Source of the DNA: NORP240 sp046047495
GTDB lineage: Bacteria > Pseudomonadota > Gammaproteobacteria > Pseudomonadales > Pseudohongiellaceae
Length of the DNA stretch: 64,000 bases
Direction: 5' to 3'
Assembly (NCBI GenBank): GCA_046047495.1
Contig: JBJOHV010000041.1
Coordinates: forward strand, 1 to 64,000
Part shown: one piece after another, positions 16,702 to 24,680 of the stretch
Layout of the letters: every line of letters begins with the position of its first letter
Position numbering within the stretch: the stretch's first letter is position 1
The notes under the pieces: generated by a model
Database searches by the model: none
Seen by the model: the letters and a program-made list of their open reading frames with translations, nothing else
What the model was told of the DNA's origin: nothing
Program-made: the position numbers and the translations under genes

Positions 16702-17119
16702 TCAGATCGTTATAGGTGGCGGTACACTCCGGGTAACGGCTGCAACCCCAGAACACGCCATTGCGGCCTTTGCGCCGTACCAGCAATTGTCCGCAGTGAC
16801 GGCATCGGTAAGCCGTCTCAGGGCGGCCGTGGTCGTCCTGCAGGCGAACCTTGCAGCCCTTGCGGAAACCGGTGCAGTACCAGTAATCACCGCGCTTGTT
16901 GCTGGTGCGTACCATGGGACGGGTGCAGACGGGGCAGCGGTAATGTTCGTCGGCCTCCGTCGACGGTTTGCCGTCCCGGTCATACAGCATGGTCCGGCAC
17001 CTGGGAAACCCCGTGCAACCCCAGAACGGCCCCATTTTGCCGACGATATGACGCAGGGGTTTCTTGCAGGCCGGGCAGAAATGGACCCGGCTGATATCCT
17101 TGTCATCCGGTGCGGTCAT
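16667..17119 (-). CDS. triple C4 zinc-finger protein (topoisomerase I C-terminal type)
   Basis: A 150-residue protein made of three consecutive four-cysteine zinc ribbons: Cys15/18/35/41, Cys62/65/82/89 and Cys106/109/126/132, each with the aromatic GxFWGCxxxPxC-like pattern of the C-terminal DNA-binding domains of bacterial topoisomerase I. There is no topoisomerase catalytic part, so this is a stand-alone nucleic-acid-binding protein. The start overlaps the hisC stop by four bases. Similar YrdD-like stand-alone proteins occur in other proteobacteria, with unclear role. Confidence 0.8.
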   Translation of the reverse strand: MTAPDDKDISRVHFCPACKKPLRHIVGKMGPFWGCTGFPRCRTMLYDRDGKPSTEADEHYRCPVCTRPMVRTSNKRGDYWYCTGFRKGCKVRLQDDHGRPETAYRCRHCGQLLVRRKGRNGVFWGCSRYPECTATYNDLNGVPDLDILVP

Positions 17120-18192
17120 GATGCCAATATGGCCTCCAGATGTCGCAACAGCCGATGGTTTTGCTCGGGAGTGCCCACGGTGATGCGCAGCTTGTCCCTC
17201 AGGCGGTCCTGGTCGAAGTATCGCACCAGGATGCCGGCCTGTTTGAGCCCGGCATAAATGGCGGCCGCGTCCCGGGTCCGGTCCACCTGAGCCAGCAGGA
17301 AATTGGACTGGCTGGGCAGACAGGGCAGGCCCAGCCTTGCCAGCTCCCTAGCCAGGATGGCGCGGTCCTGGCGCACCTGCTGCCAGGTGATGGCGGCATC
17401 GCCGGATGAATCAAGTGCGGCAGTGGCCAGCTTCTGGGCGATGTAATCCGTGTTGTAGCTGTCACGGGTCTTACCAAGCATGGGGGAAATCACGGTTGCG
17501 GATCCAATGCCATAGCCGAAGCGCAGGCCCGCCAGGGAATAGCCCTTGCTGAGGGTGCGCAGGATCAACAGATTGTCCAGCGATCCGATTAAAGGTACCA
17601 GGTTGTACTCTTCCTGTGGATCCACGAAATCCACATAGGCCTCATCCACCAACAGCACGCCGGTGAACTCACGGGCGATGGCCGCAAGCCGTTCAACCGG
17701 CAGCAGCAGCCCGGTGGGTGCGTGGGGATTCACCAACATGGCGAGACGTGCCCCGGACTGATTGAGGCGCTGTGCAAAGTCATCTGGCAGTTGCCAGTCA
17801 TCCAGCAGCGGAACACTCAGCAGCCGGCTGCCCTGGATCTCCGCCAGGACGGGATAGAGGGAATAACTGGGCACTGCGATCCCGATGGTATCGCCCTCAC
17901 CGGCGAAGGTGGTTACCGCCAGGCGCAATAATTCATCACCGCCATTGGTGGGGATGATGTTGTCGGGGGACACGGCGTGCAAACGGGCGGCACTGCGGCG
18001 GAACTCCAGGGCAGACGGTGGAGGATAGCGCCGCAGATCGTCCACCTTTATGGCGGCCAGCGCCCGAGCCACCGCGGCGGCGGCGGGGTAGGGGTTCTCA
18101 TTGGTGTTCAGTTTGATCACGTTGGCGCCCTCGGGTTGTTCTCCGGGAACATAGCCGCGCATGGCGTGAATATTGGAGCGTTCGAAAGTCAT
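17116..18192 (-). CDS. hisC: histidinol-phosphate aminotransferase
   Basis: A 358-residue PLP enzyme of histidine biosynthesis converting imidazole acetol-phosphate to histidinol-phosphate. Typical HisC features: LNTNENPYP near 28-36, PTNGGDELL near 81, VDEAYVDF (Asp183, Tyr186) and the PLP lysine Lys216 in TLSKGYSLAGLRFGYG. Length is normal. It is not within a his operon; instead it is followed, with an ATGA overlap, by a C4 zinc-finger protein. It could also accept other amino donors (aromatic amino acids), as some HisC paralogues do, so a second hisC elsewhere in the genome would weaken the symbol. Confidence 0.85.
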   Translation of the reverse strand: MTFERSNIHAMRGYVPGEQPEGANVIKLNTNENPYPAAAAVARALAAIKVDDLRRYPPPSALEFRRSAARLHAVSPDNIIPTNGGDELLRLAVTTFAGEGDTIGIAVPSYSLYPVLAEIQGSRLLSVPLLDDWQLPDDFAQRLNQSGARLAMLVNPHAPTGLLLPVERLAAIAREFTGVLLVDEAYVDFVDPQEEYNLVPLIGSLDNLLILRTLSKGYSLAGLRFGYGIGSATVISPMLGKTRDSYNTDYIAQKLATAALDSSGDAAITWQQVRQDRAILARELARLGLPCLPSQSNFLLAQVDRTRDAAAIYAGLKQAGILVRYFDQDRLRDKLRITVGTPEQNHRLLRHLEAILAS

Positions 18193-18273
18193 GGTTACCT
18201 GCCTGATAGGCGGAGTGGTCGGGGCGGGATGCAGAAATTCAGGAGCCGCAAGGGTAATGCCATTCGATCCTTC

Positions 18274-19116
18274 TCACAAGGCATCGGGGTCATAGCCGGC
18301 GACCCGCTTGAGCCATCCCTCCAGCCATCGCTGCTCGTTGCGTTCCGGGGGTGCATTGGCGACACGCTGCCGCAGCACGGCAGCCGCGGCATCGGCAAAC
18401 CCTGCCAGAATCTGTTGATCGGATGACACCGATTGCTGCTCCTGGGTGTACAGGGTCTGTAACACCTGCAGGAGTCCCCAGCCCTGCCCGTTATAGCGCT
18501 CAGTGGGGGAAATGCCTTCCCCCTTGAAGTGAATATAGTCGATCAGCGCATACATGCCGTGGGGAGGACGGCTGTTGGCGACACGATGAAACAGGTCACC
18601 CATGGCATCGCGTTCCGTTGGTGCGGCTGCGGCAAGCAGACGGGGCAGTGCCAGCTGCATGCGCTGGACAATGAATGCCACCTGGACCGCCTGAGTCTGC
18701 GACAGGAATTGGCGTAATGACCGCAGCCGCTCGCCGTCAATCTCACTGTAAAAGGTCGCGCGGTCCGGCCACGGCGAGTCGCGTTGCGGGGATTCCGCCA
18801 ACCAGGCGGGTAGGCTGATGCCGGCACGCTGGTAAAAGTCCAGCAATTCGGGGAAGGTTTCCGTATAGGCCTCTACCTGGCCGCTACGAAACCATATAAA
18901 GTGCCCGATCCCCAGGGAAGGGAAGTTTTCGCCGGGGTTCCAACTGGTCAGGCATTCGGTGCGACCATTGCACTCATTCTGGTAGATGCGCTCACCCAGC
19001 CACTGCAGCTGGGTTTGGTCGAGGTCGGGAATTTGGGCGCTGGCGTGGACTGCGGACCATAAAAGAACCGCAGGAAGGCTGAAATATTTGTTGAATACGC
19101 TTGAATTTGCTGGCAT
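18274..19116 (-). CDS. exported protein of unknown function with lysozyme-like motif
   Basis: A 280-residue protein with a signal peptide (LPAVLLWSAVHASAQ, cleavage near residue 28). The first mature region contains GERIYQNECNGRTEC (Glu42, Glu48; Cys49 and Cys55 could pair) followed by FPSLGIGHFIWF. The Glu then GIGH arrangement resembles the catalytic Glu and TIGIGH of T4-type lysozymes, so a muramidase-like fold is possible. The rest is helical with no motif I recognise. It lies 81 bases upstream of hisC on the same strand and diverges from the GspE-like gene. Family is widespread as 'hypothetical'; function inferred only weakly. Confidence 0.6.
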   Translation of the reverse strand: MPANSSVFNKYFSLPAVLLWSAVHASAQIPDLDQTQLQWLGERIYQNECNGRTECLTSWNPGENFPSLGIGHFIWFRSGQVEAYTETFPELLDFYQRAGISLPAWLAESPQRDSPWPDRATFYSEIDGERLRSLRQFLSQTQAVQVAFIVQRMQLALPRLLAAAAPTERDAMGDLFHRVANSRPPHGMYALIDYIHFKGEGISPTERYNGQGWGLLQVLQTLYTQEQQSVSSDQQILAGFADAAAAVLRQRVANAPPERNEQRWLEGWLKRVAGYDPDAL

Positions 19117-19208
19117 TTTGCGTCCTCAGAGACGATCCATCCGCGTGTCGGGAATGTTACACTAACTGCGATTTCGGTATTAAACTTGGATACGACCCGA
19201 CCTGATCA

Positions 19209-21527
19209 ATGAGCAACCGCATGGCAGAAGTGGCGCAACAAGATGATGTGCAGATAGAGCAATCCTCCCCGGTCGGTGGTGACGGGCAGGATGAATTCGT
19301 CACCAATCTCTCCAAGATCTATCAGCGGCTCAAATACAGCAAGAAATTGAAGACCGCCATGAAGCAGGTGGAGCAGGATCTGCTGAGCCTGCTGAAAGTG
19401 CGCCTGTTCACCATCTACCAATGTGTCGACAACGGCAAGGAAATCCTTGCCAGCATCAAGGGGGGTGATCCCAGCGACGATGACTCCATCGAAATCCGCG
19501 TACCGTTCAGCCCCACCTCACTGGCCGGCTACGTTGCCCTGAGCCAGCGGGCCCTGGTCATCAAGGATGTAAACAATGCCCAGGAGCTGACCGATATCCA
19601 TCCCCGGCTGAAGTTTGACAAGCGCTTCAGTGAGGCCAAGGGCTGGAAGGTCAAATCCCAGATCGTGGTGCCCATCAAGGACGAGATTCTGCTGGGGGTG
19701 CTGCAACTTATCAATTTCGAGGGCGACCGGGAATTCACCAAGATCGACCTGAAACATGCGTTGATGGTGGGCCAGATGCTGGCCAAGCAATTCCGCTCAT
19801 CCCTGCAAAGCACCCAGGGGCCGTTCGATTACCTGGTGCAGAAAGGCAAGATCAGCGCCCAGGAACTGGCGGAAATCCAGAACAAAACCTCGCTCTACGG
19901 CGGCACGGTAACCCGCGCACTGATGGAGGAATTCAACGTCGAGGCGGACCTTATCGGCAAGTCGCTGGAGTACTACTACCGGGTGCCGTACATGAAGTAC
20001 GACGCCAGTCACGAATTACCCAATGAACTGCTGGAGAATATCGGTATCAGCTATCTGCGCAGCAACCTGTGGTTGCCGGTGGCGGGTGACAAGCAGGAGG
20101 CCGTCATCCTCATCGATGATCCCAGTGATTATCAGCGCATCATGGAAATCCAGGGTGTCGTCAACGCGCGCAACTATGTGTTCCGGGTTGGCCTGCCGGA
20201 GCACATTCTGCAATTCCTGCGCAAAGACTCCGACATGGACATGGAGGCGGGATTCGATGACGTGTTCTCCGCCCTCGATGAACAGTCCGGTATCGAAGTG
20301 GAGGAGGAGGATGACGAAGAGGAAAGCCTCGCCGCCACCTCGGCCATCATCCAGCTGGTGAACCGCATCATCACCGAGTCTGACCGCCAGGGTGCCTCGG
20401 ACATTCATATCGAGCCCGGCAAGGATGGCGCACCCGGTCAGGTACGGATCCGGGTGGATGGCCTGTGCCGGGAACTGCTCAAGATTCCCAAGGAGCACAC
20501 GGCGGCACTGATCGCCCGCATCAAGGTGATTTCACGCCTCAATATATCGGAGCGACGTCTGCCCCAGGATGGCAAGTGCAAGCTGAAGGTGCGGGGCAAG
20601 AAGCTGGAGCTGCGGGTTGCCACCGTGCCGACTGTACAGGGCGAAAGTGCGGTATTGCGTATCCTGGCTGCCGGTTCGGCCATGCCCCTGGAAAAACTCA
20701 ACCTGTCCCAACGCAATTTCGACAAGGTCAAGGAAATGTCGGCTCATCCCCACGGGCTGCTGCTGGTGGTGGGCCCCACGGGTTCCGGTAAAACCACCAC
20801 CCTGCACGCCGTGCTGGGTTACATCAACACACCGGAGCGCAAGATCTGGACCGCGGAGGACCCGGTGGAAATCACCCAGCCCGGACTGCAACAGGTGCAG
20901 ATGCTGCCCAAGATCGACTTCACCTTTGCCACCGCCATGCGCGCCTTCCTGCGTGCCGACCCTGACGTGATTCTCATCGGTGAGATGCGTGACCATGAGA
21001 CTGCCCATATCGGCATCGAAGCGTCACTGACAGGTCACCTGGTGCTGTCCACCCTGCACACCAACTCTGCGCCGGAAACCATCACCCGCCTGCTGGACCT
21101 GGGGCTGGATCCGGTGAACTTCTCCGATGCCCTGCTGGGGGTGCTGGCGCAGCGTCTGATGCGCACCCTGTGTCCCAAGTGCAAGGAGCCTTACAAACCG
21201 GACGAGCGGGAACTGAACCACCTTATCGACAGTTATGGGCGGGAGGATTTCGAAGCCCTGGGCATCGACGTGAAGAATGTGGAGTTGAACAAGCCGGTAG
21301 GTTGCGAGAACTGCGGCGGCACCGGATACAAGGGCCGGACCGGCATCCATGAGTTGCTGGAAGGCACCCATGAAATGCAAAGCCTCATTTACAAGAAGGC
21401 GGAGCTCAGCACCATTCGCCTGCAGGCGGCAAAAGATGGCATGCGTACCATGAAACAGGATGGTATCGAGAAAATATTCAAAGGCCTGACCGACTACCTG
21501 CAGCTGTTGAGAGTGGTATCCGAGTAA
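19209..21527 (+). CDS. GAF-domain / GspE-PilB-type secretion ATPase fusion
   Basis: A 772-residue protein joining a GAF sensory domain (about 55-195) and a GspE N-terminal-like domain (about 205-320) to a full GspE/PilB ATPase (about 375-772) after an acidic linker (VEEEDDEEES). Walker A GPTGSGKTTT is at 522-531, the Asp-box region DPDVILIGEMRDHET at 584-598, and a zinc knot has cysteines 655, 658, 699 and 702 (CPKCKEP, CENCGG). Such ATPases power type IV pilus or type II secretion pseudopilus assembly; no other pilus or secretion gene is nearby, so partners must be elsewhere. The GAF domain suggests control by a small ligand. The c-di-GMP-binding MshEN motif is not evident. Confidence 0.88.
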   Translation: MSNRMAEVAQQDDVQIEQSSPVGGDGQDEFVTNLSKIYQRLKYSKKLKTAMKQVEQDLLSLLKVRLFTIYQCVDNGKEILASIKGGDPSDDDSIEIRVPFSPTSLAGYVALSQRALVIKDVNNAQELTDIHPRLKFDKRFSEAKGWKVKSQIVVPIKDEILLGVLQLINFEGDREFTKIDLKHALMVGQMLAKQFRSSLQSTQGPFDYLVQKGKISAQELAEIQNKTSLYGGTVTRALMEEFNVEADLIGKSLEYYYRVPYMKYDASHELPNELLENIGISYLRSNLWLPVAGDKQEAVILIDDPSDYQRIMEIQGVVNARNYVFRVGLPEHILQFLRKDSDMDMEAGFDDVFSALDEQSGIEVEEEDDEEESLAATSAIIQLVNRIITESDRQGASDIHIEPGKDGAPGQVRIRVDGLCRELLKIPKEHTAALIARIKVISRLNISERRLPQDGKCKLKVRGKKLELRVATVPTVQGESAVLRILAAGSAMPLEKLNLSQRNFDKVKEMSAHPHGLLLVVGPTGSGKTTTLHAVLGYINTPERKIWTAEDPVEITQPGLQQVQMLPKIDFTFATAMRAFLRADPDVILIGEMRDHETAHIGIEASLTGHLVLSTLHTNSAPETITRLLDLGLDPVNFSDALLGVLAQRLMRTLCPKCKEPYKPDERELNHLIDSYGREDFEALGIDVKNVELNKPVGCENCGGTGYKGRTGIHELLEGTHEMQSLIYKKAELSTIRLQAAKDGMRTMKQDGIEKIFKGLTDYLQLLRVVSE

Positions 21528-21712
21528 CACCTCAATCCGGCGGTTATCCTGCCCGCCCGTCATACAGTCAACAACTTGCGAAAATGCCAACCCGTGCACA
21601 GGGGAAGTTTGACCCACTGCACTGTTTGCAAATGTTGCCATCGTACACCCTCGTTGCTACTGGCTATAGTTCACGGTGACCCATTGTTTGAGGATCACCG
21701 GGAGGGCGTCTT

Positions 21713-22036
21713 ATGGAAAAAGACAAGCGTATCTACAGGCCGCTATTGCAGGGTTTGCTGCTATTCACTCTGCTGGGTATGGGTCTGGCAACGGAAACAC
21801 TTGCCCGTCTGGGCATGCAGGACAATTACGTGCTGGTGGTGTCGGTGGCCTTTGTGCTGGCGCTCCTGTTGTTGCGCAAGGGACCGGTCACTGTCGGATT
21901 GGTATTGCTGGGGGTGGCAGCGGTGAATCTGCCCGCCAGTTACCTGACGAGTTGGGGGGTGGACAGGGATTTCCTGCTGGCACTGGTCTGCGCCGTCATT
22001 CTGGCACCCACGGTGTATCAGCTGGTGGGTCGCTGA
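21713..22036 (+). CDS. small membrane protein of unknown function (107 aa)
   Basis: A 107-residue protein, about three transmembrane helices (residues 11-30, 36-53, 57-73) and a fourth hydrophobic segment near 88-104. The start at 21713 is preceded by GGGAGGGCG. No family is recognised. It is separated from the GspE-like gene by 185 bases and converges with the next gene with only six bases between stops. The upstream gap holds a short inverted repeat (CGGTGA...TCACCG) of unknown role. Confidence 0.55.
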   Translation: MEKDKRIYRPLLQGLLLFTLLGMGLATETLARLGMQDNYVLVVSVAFVLALLLLRKGPVTVGLVLLGVAAVNLPASYLTSWGVDRDFLLALVCAVILAPTVYQLVGR

Positions 22037-22042
22037 CCGGGT

Positions 22043-22516
22043 TCAGTTGTCCGTCAATCCGGAACGCACCGTAAAGTCGGTGATCCACCATGCATCGGTT
22101 TCCCGTCGCAATGACAGGGTGGCCCAGGCCGGGGCGTAGGCAAACCGCATGTCGATTCGATACTCGGCTGTCAGTTCACTGGTCAGGAACGGCAACAGCG
22201 GCACCCGGGCAGCACCGCTGATGGTTTCCATTGCCTGCAATGGACCCAGCACGGACAGGGATTCCACATAGGTCTGCCAGTCGTCATCGCTCATCTGCCC
22301 GCGCAGGTCCGGATGGGCAACAGCCAGTAAGGGGTCCGCCTGCCATTGGCCCATGGTTGCCTCAACCACAGCAAGGGCCAGTTCCCGACTGGCACGATCT
22401 TGTTCAAGCTTGAAAAGAATTCCCCAGACCAGCAGCAGGCTGACGGCCAGCAAGCTCATCATGGTCACCCACAGGCGACGGGTTAAACCAAAAAAACTTT
22501 GCTTGGGCATCAGCAT
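22043..22516 (-). CDS. single-pass membrane-anchored protein of unknown function
   Basis: A 157-residue protein with one N-terminal membrane anchor (about 16-32) and a soluble C-terminal part containing DDDWQTYVESLSVLGPL and ending in beta-rich sequence (RRETDAWWITDFTVRSGL), giving a layout like small periplasmic DUF4864- or NTF2-like domains. That likeness is general, not a firm match. Start at 22516 or, two codons in, at 22510. It converges with the 107-residue membrane protein gene and its upstream region is the AT-rich island. Confidence 0.5.
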   Translation of the reverse strand: MLMPKQSFFGLTRRLWVTMMSLLAVSLLLVWGILFKLEQDRASRELALAVVEATMGQWQADPLLAVAHPDLRGQMSDDDWQTYVESLSVLGPLQAMETISGAARVPLLPFLTSELTAEYRIDMRFAYAPAWATLSLRRETDAWWITDFTVRSGLTDN

Positions 22517-23130
22517 GCTCAGGTGGGCTACACAGGGTGGTTCGTGTGACAGTAATGGGAACGAGCGGTAATTATAGTGTCAAAAACTTTAACAAAAACA
22601 AGCCAAAAGAAAGCCCGAATCCTAGCTTGTGGGAGATTACCCCGGTTTTTTATGCACAAAAATGAAGTGCGTGTAATAAAAAGTCGGTAAACAACGGGTT
22701 TTATTTTGATAGGACTGGACAAAAATTAGCAACCATTTGAATTCATTGAAGTTAATTTCTTGGTTAAAAAATAGCCAAAATGTCCGGGGAAGCCATTTTT
22801 TCGAGCTTTCCGGCCCCTGCAAAGAAATTACTCACTGACTTATCCACAGAATCTGTGGAAAAAACATTTTTCGGTGGGCATTTATGAAACTGGAACTTTC
22901 TCAAGGAGTTATTGTTGCAAGCTAAGTCGGAGATGAACACTGCGGTGTAACTCGCGTCAATTCTGAATTCGCAGACCAGGATCTGGCGGCTGGCCCGCTG
23001 GCTGGAAGCCCAGCAAATGCAGCGGTGAAGGCAACCGGGTTTTCCTCATCGACCGTCTTTAGAAAAAATTTTTCTTTCCGATCTATTGTGATATGTTGGC
23101 CGCTAACCACCTTTGCAGCAGTGGGGTTCC
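22517..23130. other. AT-rich intergenic island between divergent genes, with DnaA-box-like pair
   Basis: A 614-base stretch with no convincing gene, clearly richer in A and T than its surroundings, especially 22560-22920. It must hold the divergent promoters of the flanking genes. At 22840-22848 is a perfect DnaA box (TTATCCACA), and at 22854-22862 TGTGGAAAA, the reverse complement of TTTTCCACA, one base off consensus. Together they form the palindrome CCACAGAATCTGTGG (22844-22858). A 13-codon reading frame from an ATG at 22884 is too short to call. AGAAAAA-A-TTTTTCT near 23062 is another palindrome. Confidence 0.6.
22840..22862. promoter_or_regulatory. inverted pair of DnaA-box-like sequences
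   Basis: Perfect box TTATCCACA at 22840-22848 on the + strand and one-mismatch box (TTTTCCACA) on the - strand at 22854-22862, five bases apart. Seen directly; whether DnaA or another palindrome-binding protein uses it is unknown. Confidence 0.45.
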
Positions 23131-23766
23131 ATGATCGAATTAGACGGTGACTTTCCTTTCCTGTGGCGCCTCAGCGCCGAATCCAGCGAAGGCTTCTGTG
23201 TGGTGTCCATGGTAGTGCCTTACCAGGATGAAAACCTTCGCAAAGACCTCACTATCGAAACCTCAGTCCTCAGTCTGTCATCCGACAGCAGCCGTTCCGA
23301 GCATGAGGAAGTGTTGGAGTGGAATCAGGACGACATCGACCTGTTCCTAAAGATGGTTAACTACCGTCGCCAGCTCAACAACCTGCCGATTTCCGAAACG
23401 GTCCGCATCGACCTGACTGACCCCTCCATCATCGAGATTATTCATGTGGTGGCGGCAGCCGGATTCGGCACGGCCTACACGGCGTCGGGCATCCTGCTGG
23501 ATCATCGGGATCGGTTTCCTCCGCACCATTTCCAGGTGGGCTCCCTCGCCGCACTCAATACCGTGGCCGGCTTCAAACCCTGTGTGGTGGTGGCGATGGA
23601 GGATGACGACGTCGTGTGTGTGATGCTGGAGGAGGTGGAGCTGAGTACAGAGGACGAGTATGAACACCTGCATCGCCACGACCTGCTGATGGTGCGGCGT
23701 ACCGATATCCTGCACCCGGACTTTGCCAGTGTGGATACCGGGGTCAAGAATCGGGTCATTCACTGA
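23131..23766 (+). CDS. conserved-looking protein of unknown function (211 aa)
   Basis: A 211-residue soluble, acidic protein. I use the ATG at 23131; an in-frame TTG at 23113 would add six residues. The chain has an alpha/beta look, with LTDPSIIEIIHVVAAAGFGTAYTASG in the middle and MLEEVELSTEDEYEHLHRHD near the end. No motif or family is recognised and no signal peptide is present. Upstream it faces the AT-rich island; downstream it overlaps the convergent CysN/CysC-fusion gene by seven bases. Confidence 0.55.
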   Translation: MIELDGDFPFLWRLSAESSEGFCVVSMVVPYQDENLRKDLTIETSVLSLSSDSSRSEHEEVLEWNQDDIDLFLKMVNYRRQLNNLPISETVRIDLTDPSIIEIIHVVAAAGFGTAYTASGILLDHRDRFPPHHFQVGSLAALNTVAGFKPCVVVAMEDDDVVCVMLEEVELSTEDEYEHLHRHDLLMVRRTDILHPDFASVDTGVKNRVIH

Positions 23767-24680
23767 TCCTGCAAGTACTTCACGATTTTCAGGGCAGCCT
23801 GCTCTGCTGACATTTTCAAGGTTTCGATATGCAGTTCCGGCTGCCCCGGTGCTTCATAGGGGCTGTCATAGCCGGTGAAATTCTTGATGCCTCCCTGACG
23901 GGCCTTGTGGTACAGACCTTTGGGATCCCGCTTTTCACATTCCGCCAGGGGTGTGTCGATAAACACCTCCACGAACTCGCCAGTCTCGAACAATGCTCTG
24001 GCCATTTCCCGTTCCGCGCGGAATGGTGAGATGAAGCTGGTTATAACGATCAATCCCGCATCCACCATGAGTTTGGCAGTCTCGGCCACCCGGCGGATGT
24101 TTTCCACCCGGTCGGCCGCCGTGAAACCAAGATCCCGATTGAGACCATGCCGGACGTTGTCGCCGTCCAGCAGATAGGTGTGCCTGCCGGCGGCGAACAA
24201 AAGCTTTTCTGCCTGGTTGGCGATGGTGGATTTGCCCGAACCGGACAAGCCGGTCAGCCACAGCACGCAGGGCCTTTGCTGCATGGCTGCGGCTCTGGCC
24301 TGCTTGTTGATCTCCAGGGATTGCCAAACCAGATTGCTGGCGCGCCGCAAGCCGTGCTGCAGTTCACCGTTCCCGACCTGGCGCAGGCTCGTCAGGTCCA
24401 GCAAATCGAAGGCCGTTGACGCCTGTGCTGCGCCAGGCAGGGGGGGTTCCAGGGCCAGATTACAGACGCCGGTTTCGCCCTGCTGCAGGGCAGTGGCCGC
24501 CAGGTGTTCTCCCGTAGCGGGGTCAATCAGGTATTTGATGCGGGTGATCGTAACGTTCGCCGTGTAGTCCGCCATCCGCAAGCTGTAGATACGGCCTGCG
24601 AACAACGGCTGCTGATCCTGCCAGTGGAGCAGGGCCTGAAACTGGTCCGGCAATGGGGCCGGCTTATCGGCGTTGGTCAA
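23760..24680 (-). CDS. cysC: APS kinase (CysC) fused to a lone CysN C-terminal domain
   Basis: A 306-residue protein. Residues about 120-306 are a full adenylylsulfate kinase: Walker A GLSGSGKST (144-152), DGDNVRHGLNRDLGF (172-186), the FISPFRAER segment with Ser218, and KNFTGYDSPYE. Residues about 15-119 match the end of CysN (ATP sulfurylase large subunit): ITRIKYLIDPATGEHLAA and GVCNLALEPP, then LRRASNLVWQSL, the usual CysN-CysC junction. The GTPase part of CysN is absent, so it looks like the 3' third of a bifunctional cysNC gene with its own ATG at 24680. No cysD or cysN is in the window. It probably makes PAPS; its start overlaps the acyl-CoA dehydrogenase end by 17 bases. Confidence 0.85.
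   Translation of the reverse strand: MTNADKPAPLPDQFQALLHWQDQQPLFAGRIYSLRMADYTANVTITRIKYLIDPATGEHLAATALQQGETGVCNLALEPPLPGAAQASTAFDLLDLTSLRQVGNGELQHGLRRASNLVWQSLEINKQARAAAMQQRPCVLWLTGLSGSGKSTIANQAEKLLFAAGRHTYLLDGDNVRHGLNRDLGFTAADRVENIRRVAETAKLMVDAGLIVITSFISPFRAEREMARALFETGEFVEVFIDTPLAECEKRDPKGLYHKARQGGIKNFTGYDSPYEAPGQPELHIETLKMSAEQAALKIVKYLQDQ

Noticed and set aside
22517..23130. Chromosomal origin of replication
   Set aside because: AT-rich with DnaA-box-like pair, but only two boxes and none of the usual origin genes nearby; kept only as a regulatory candidate.
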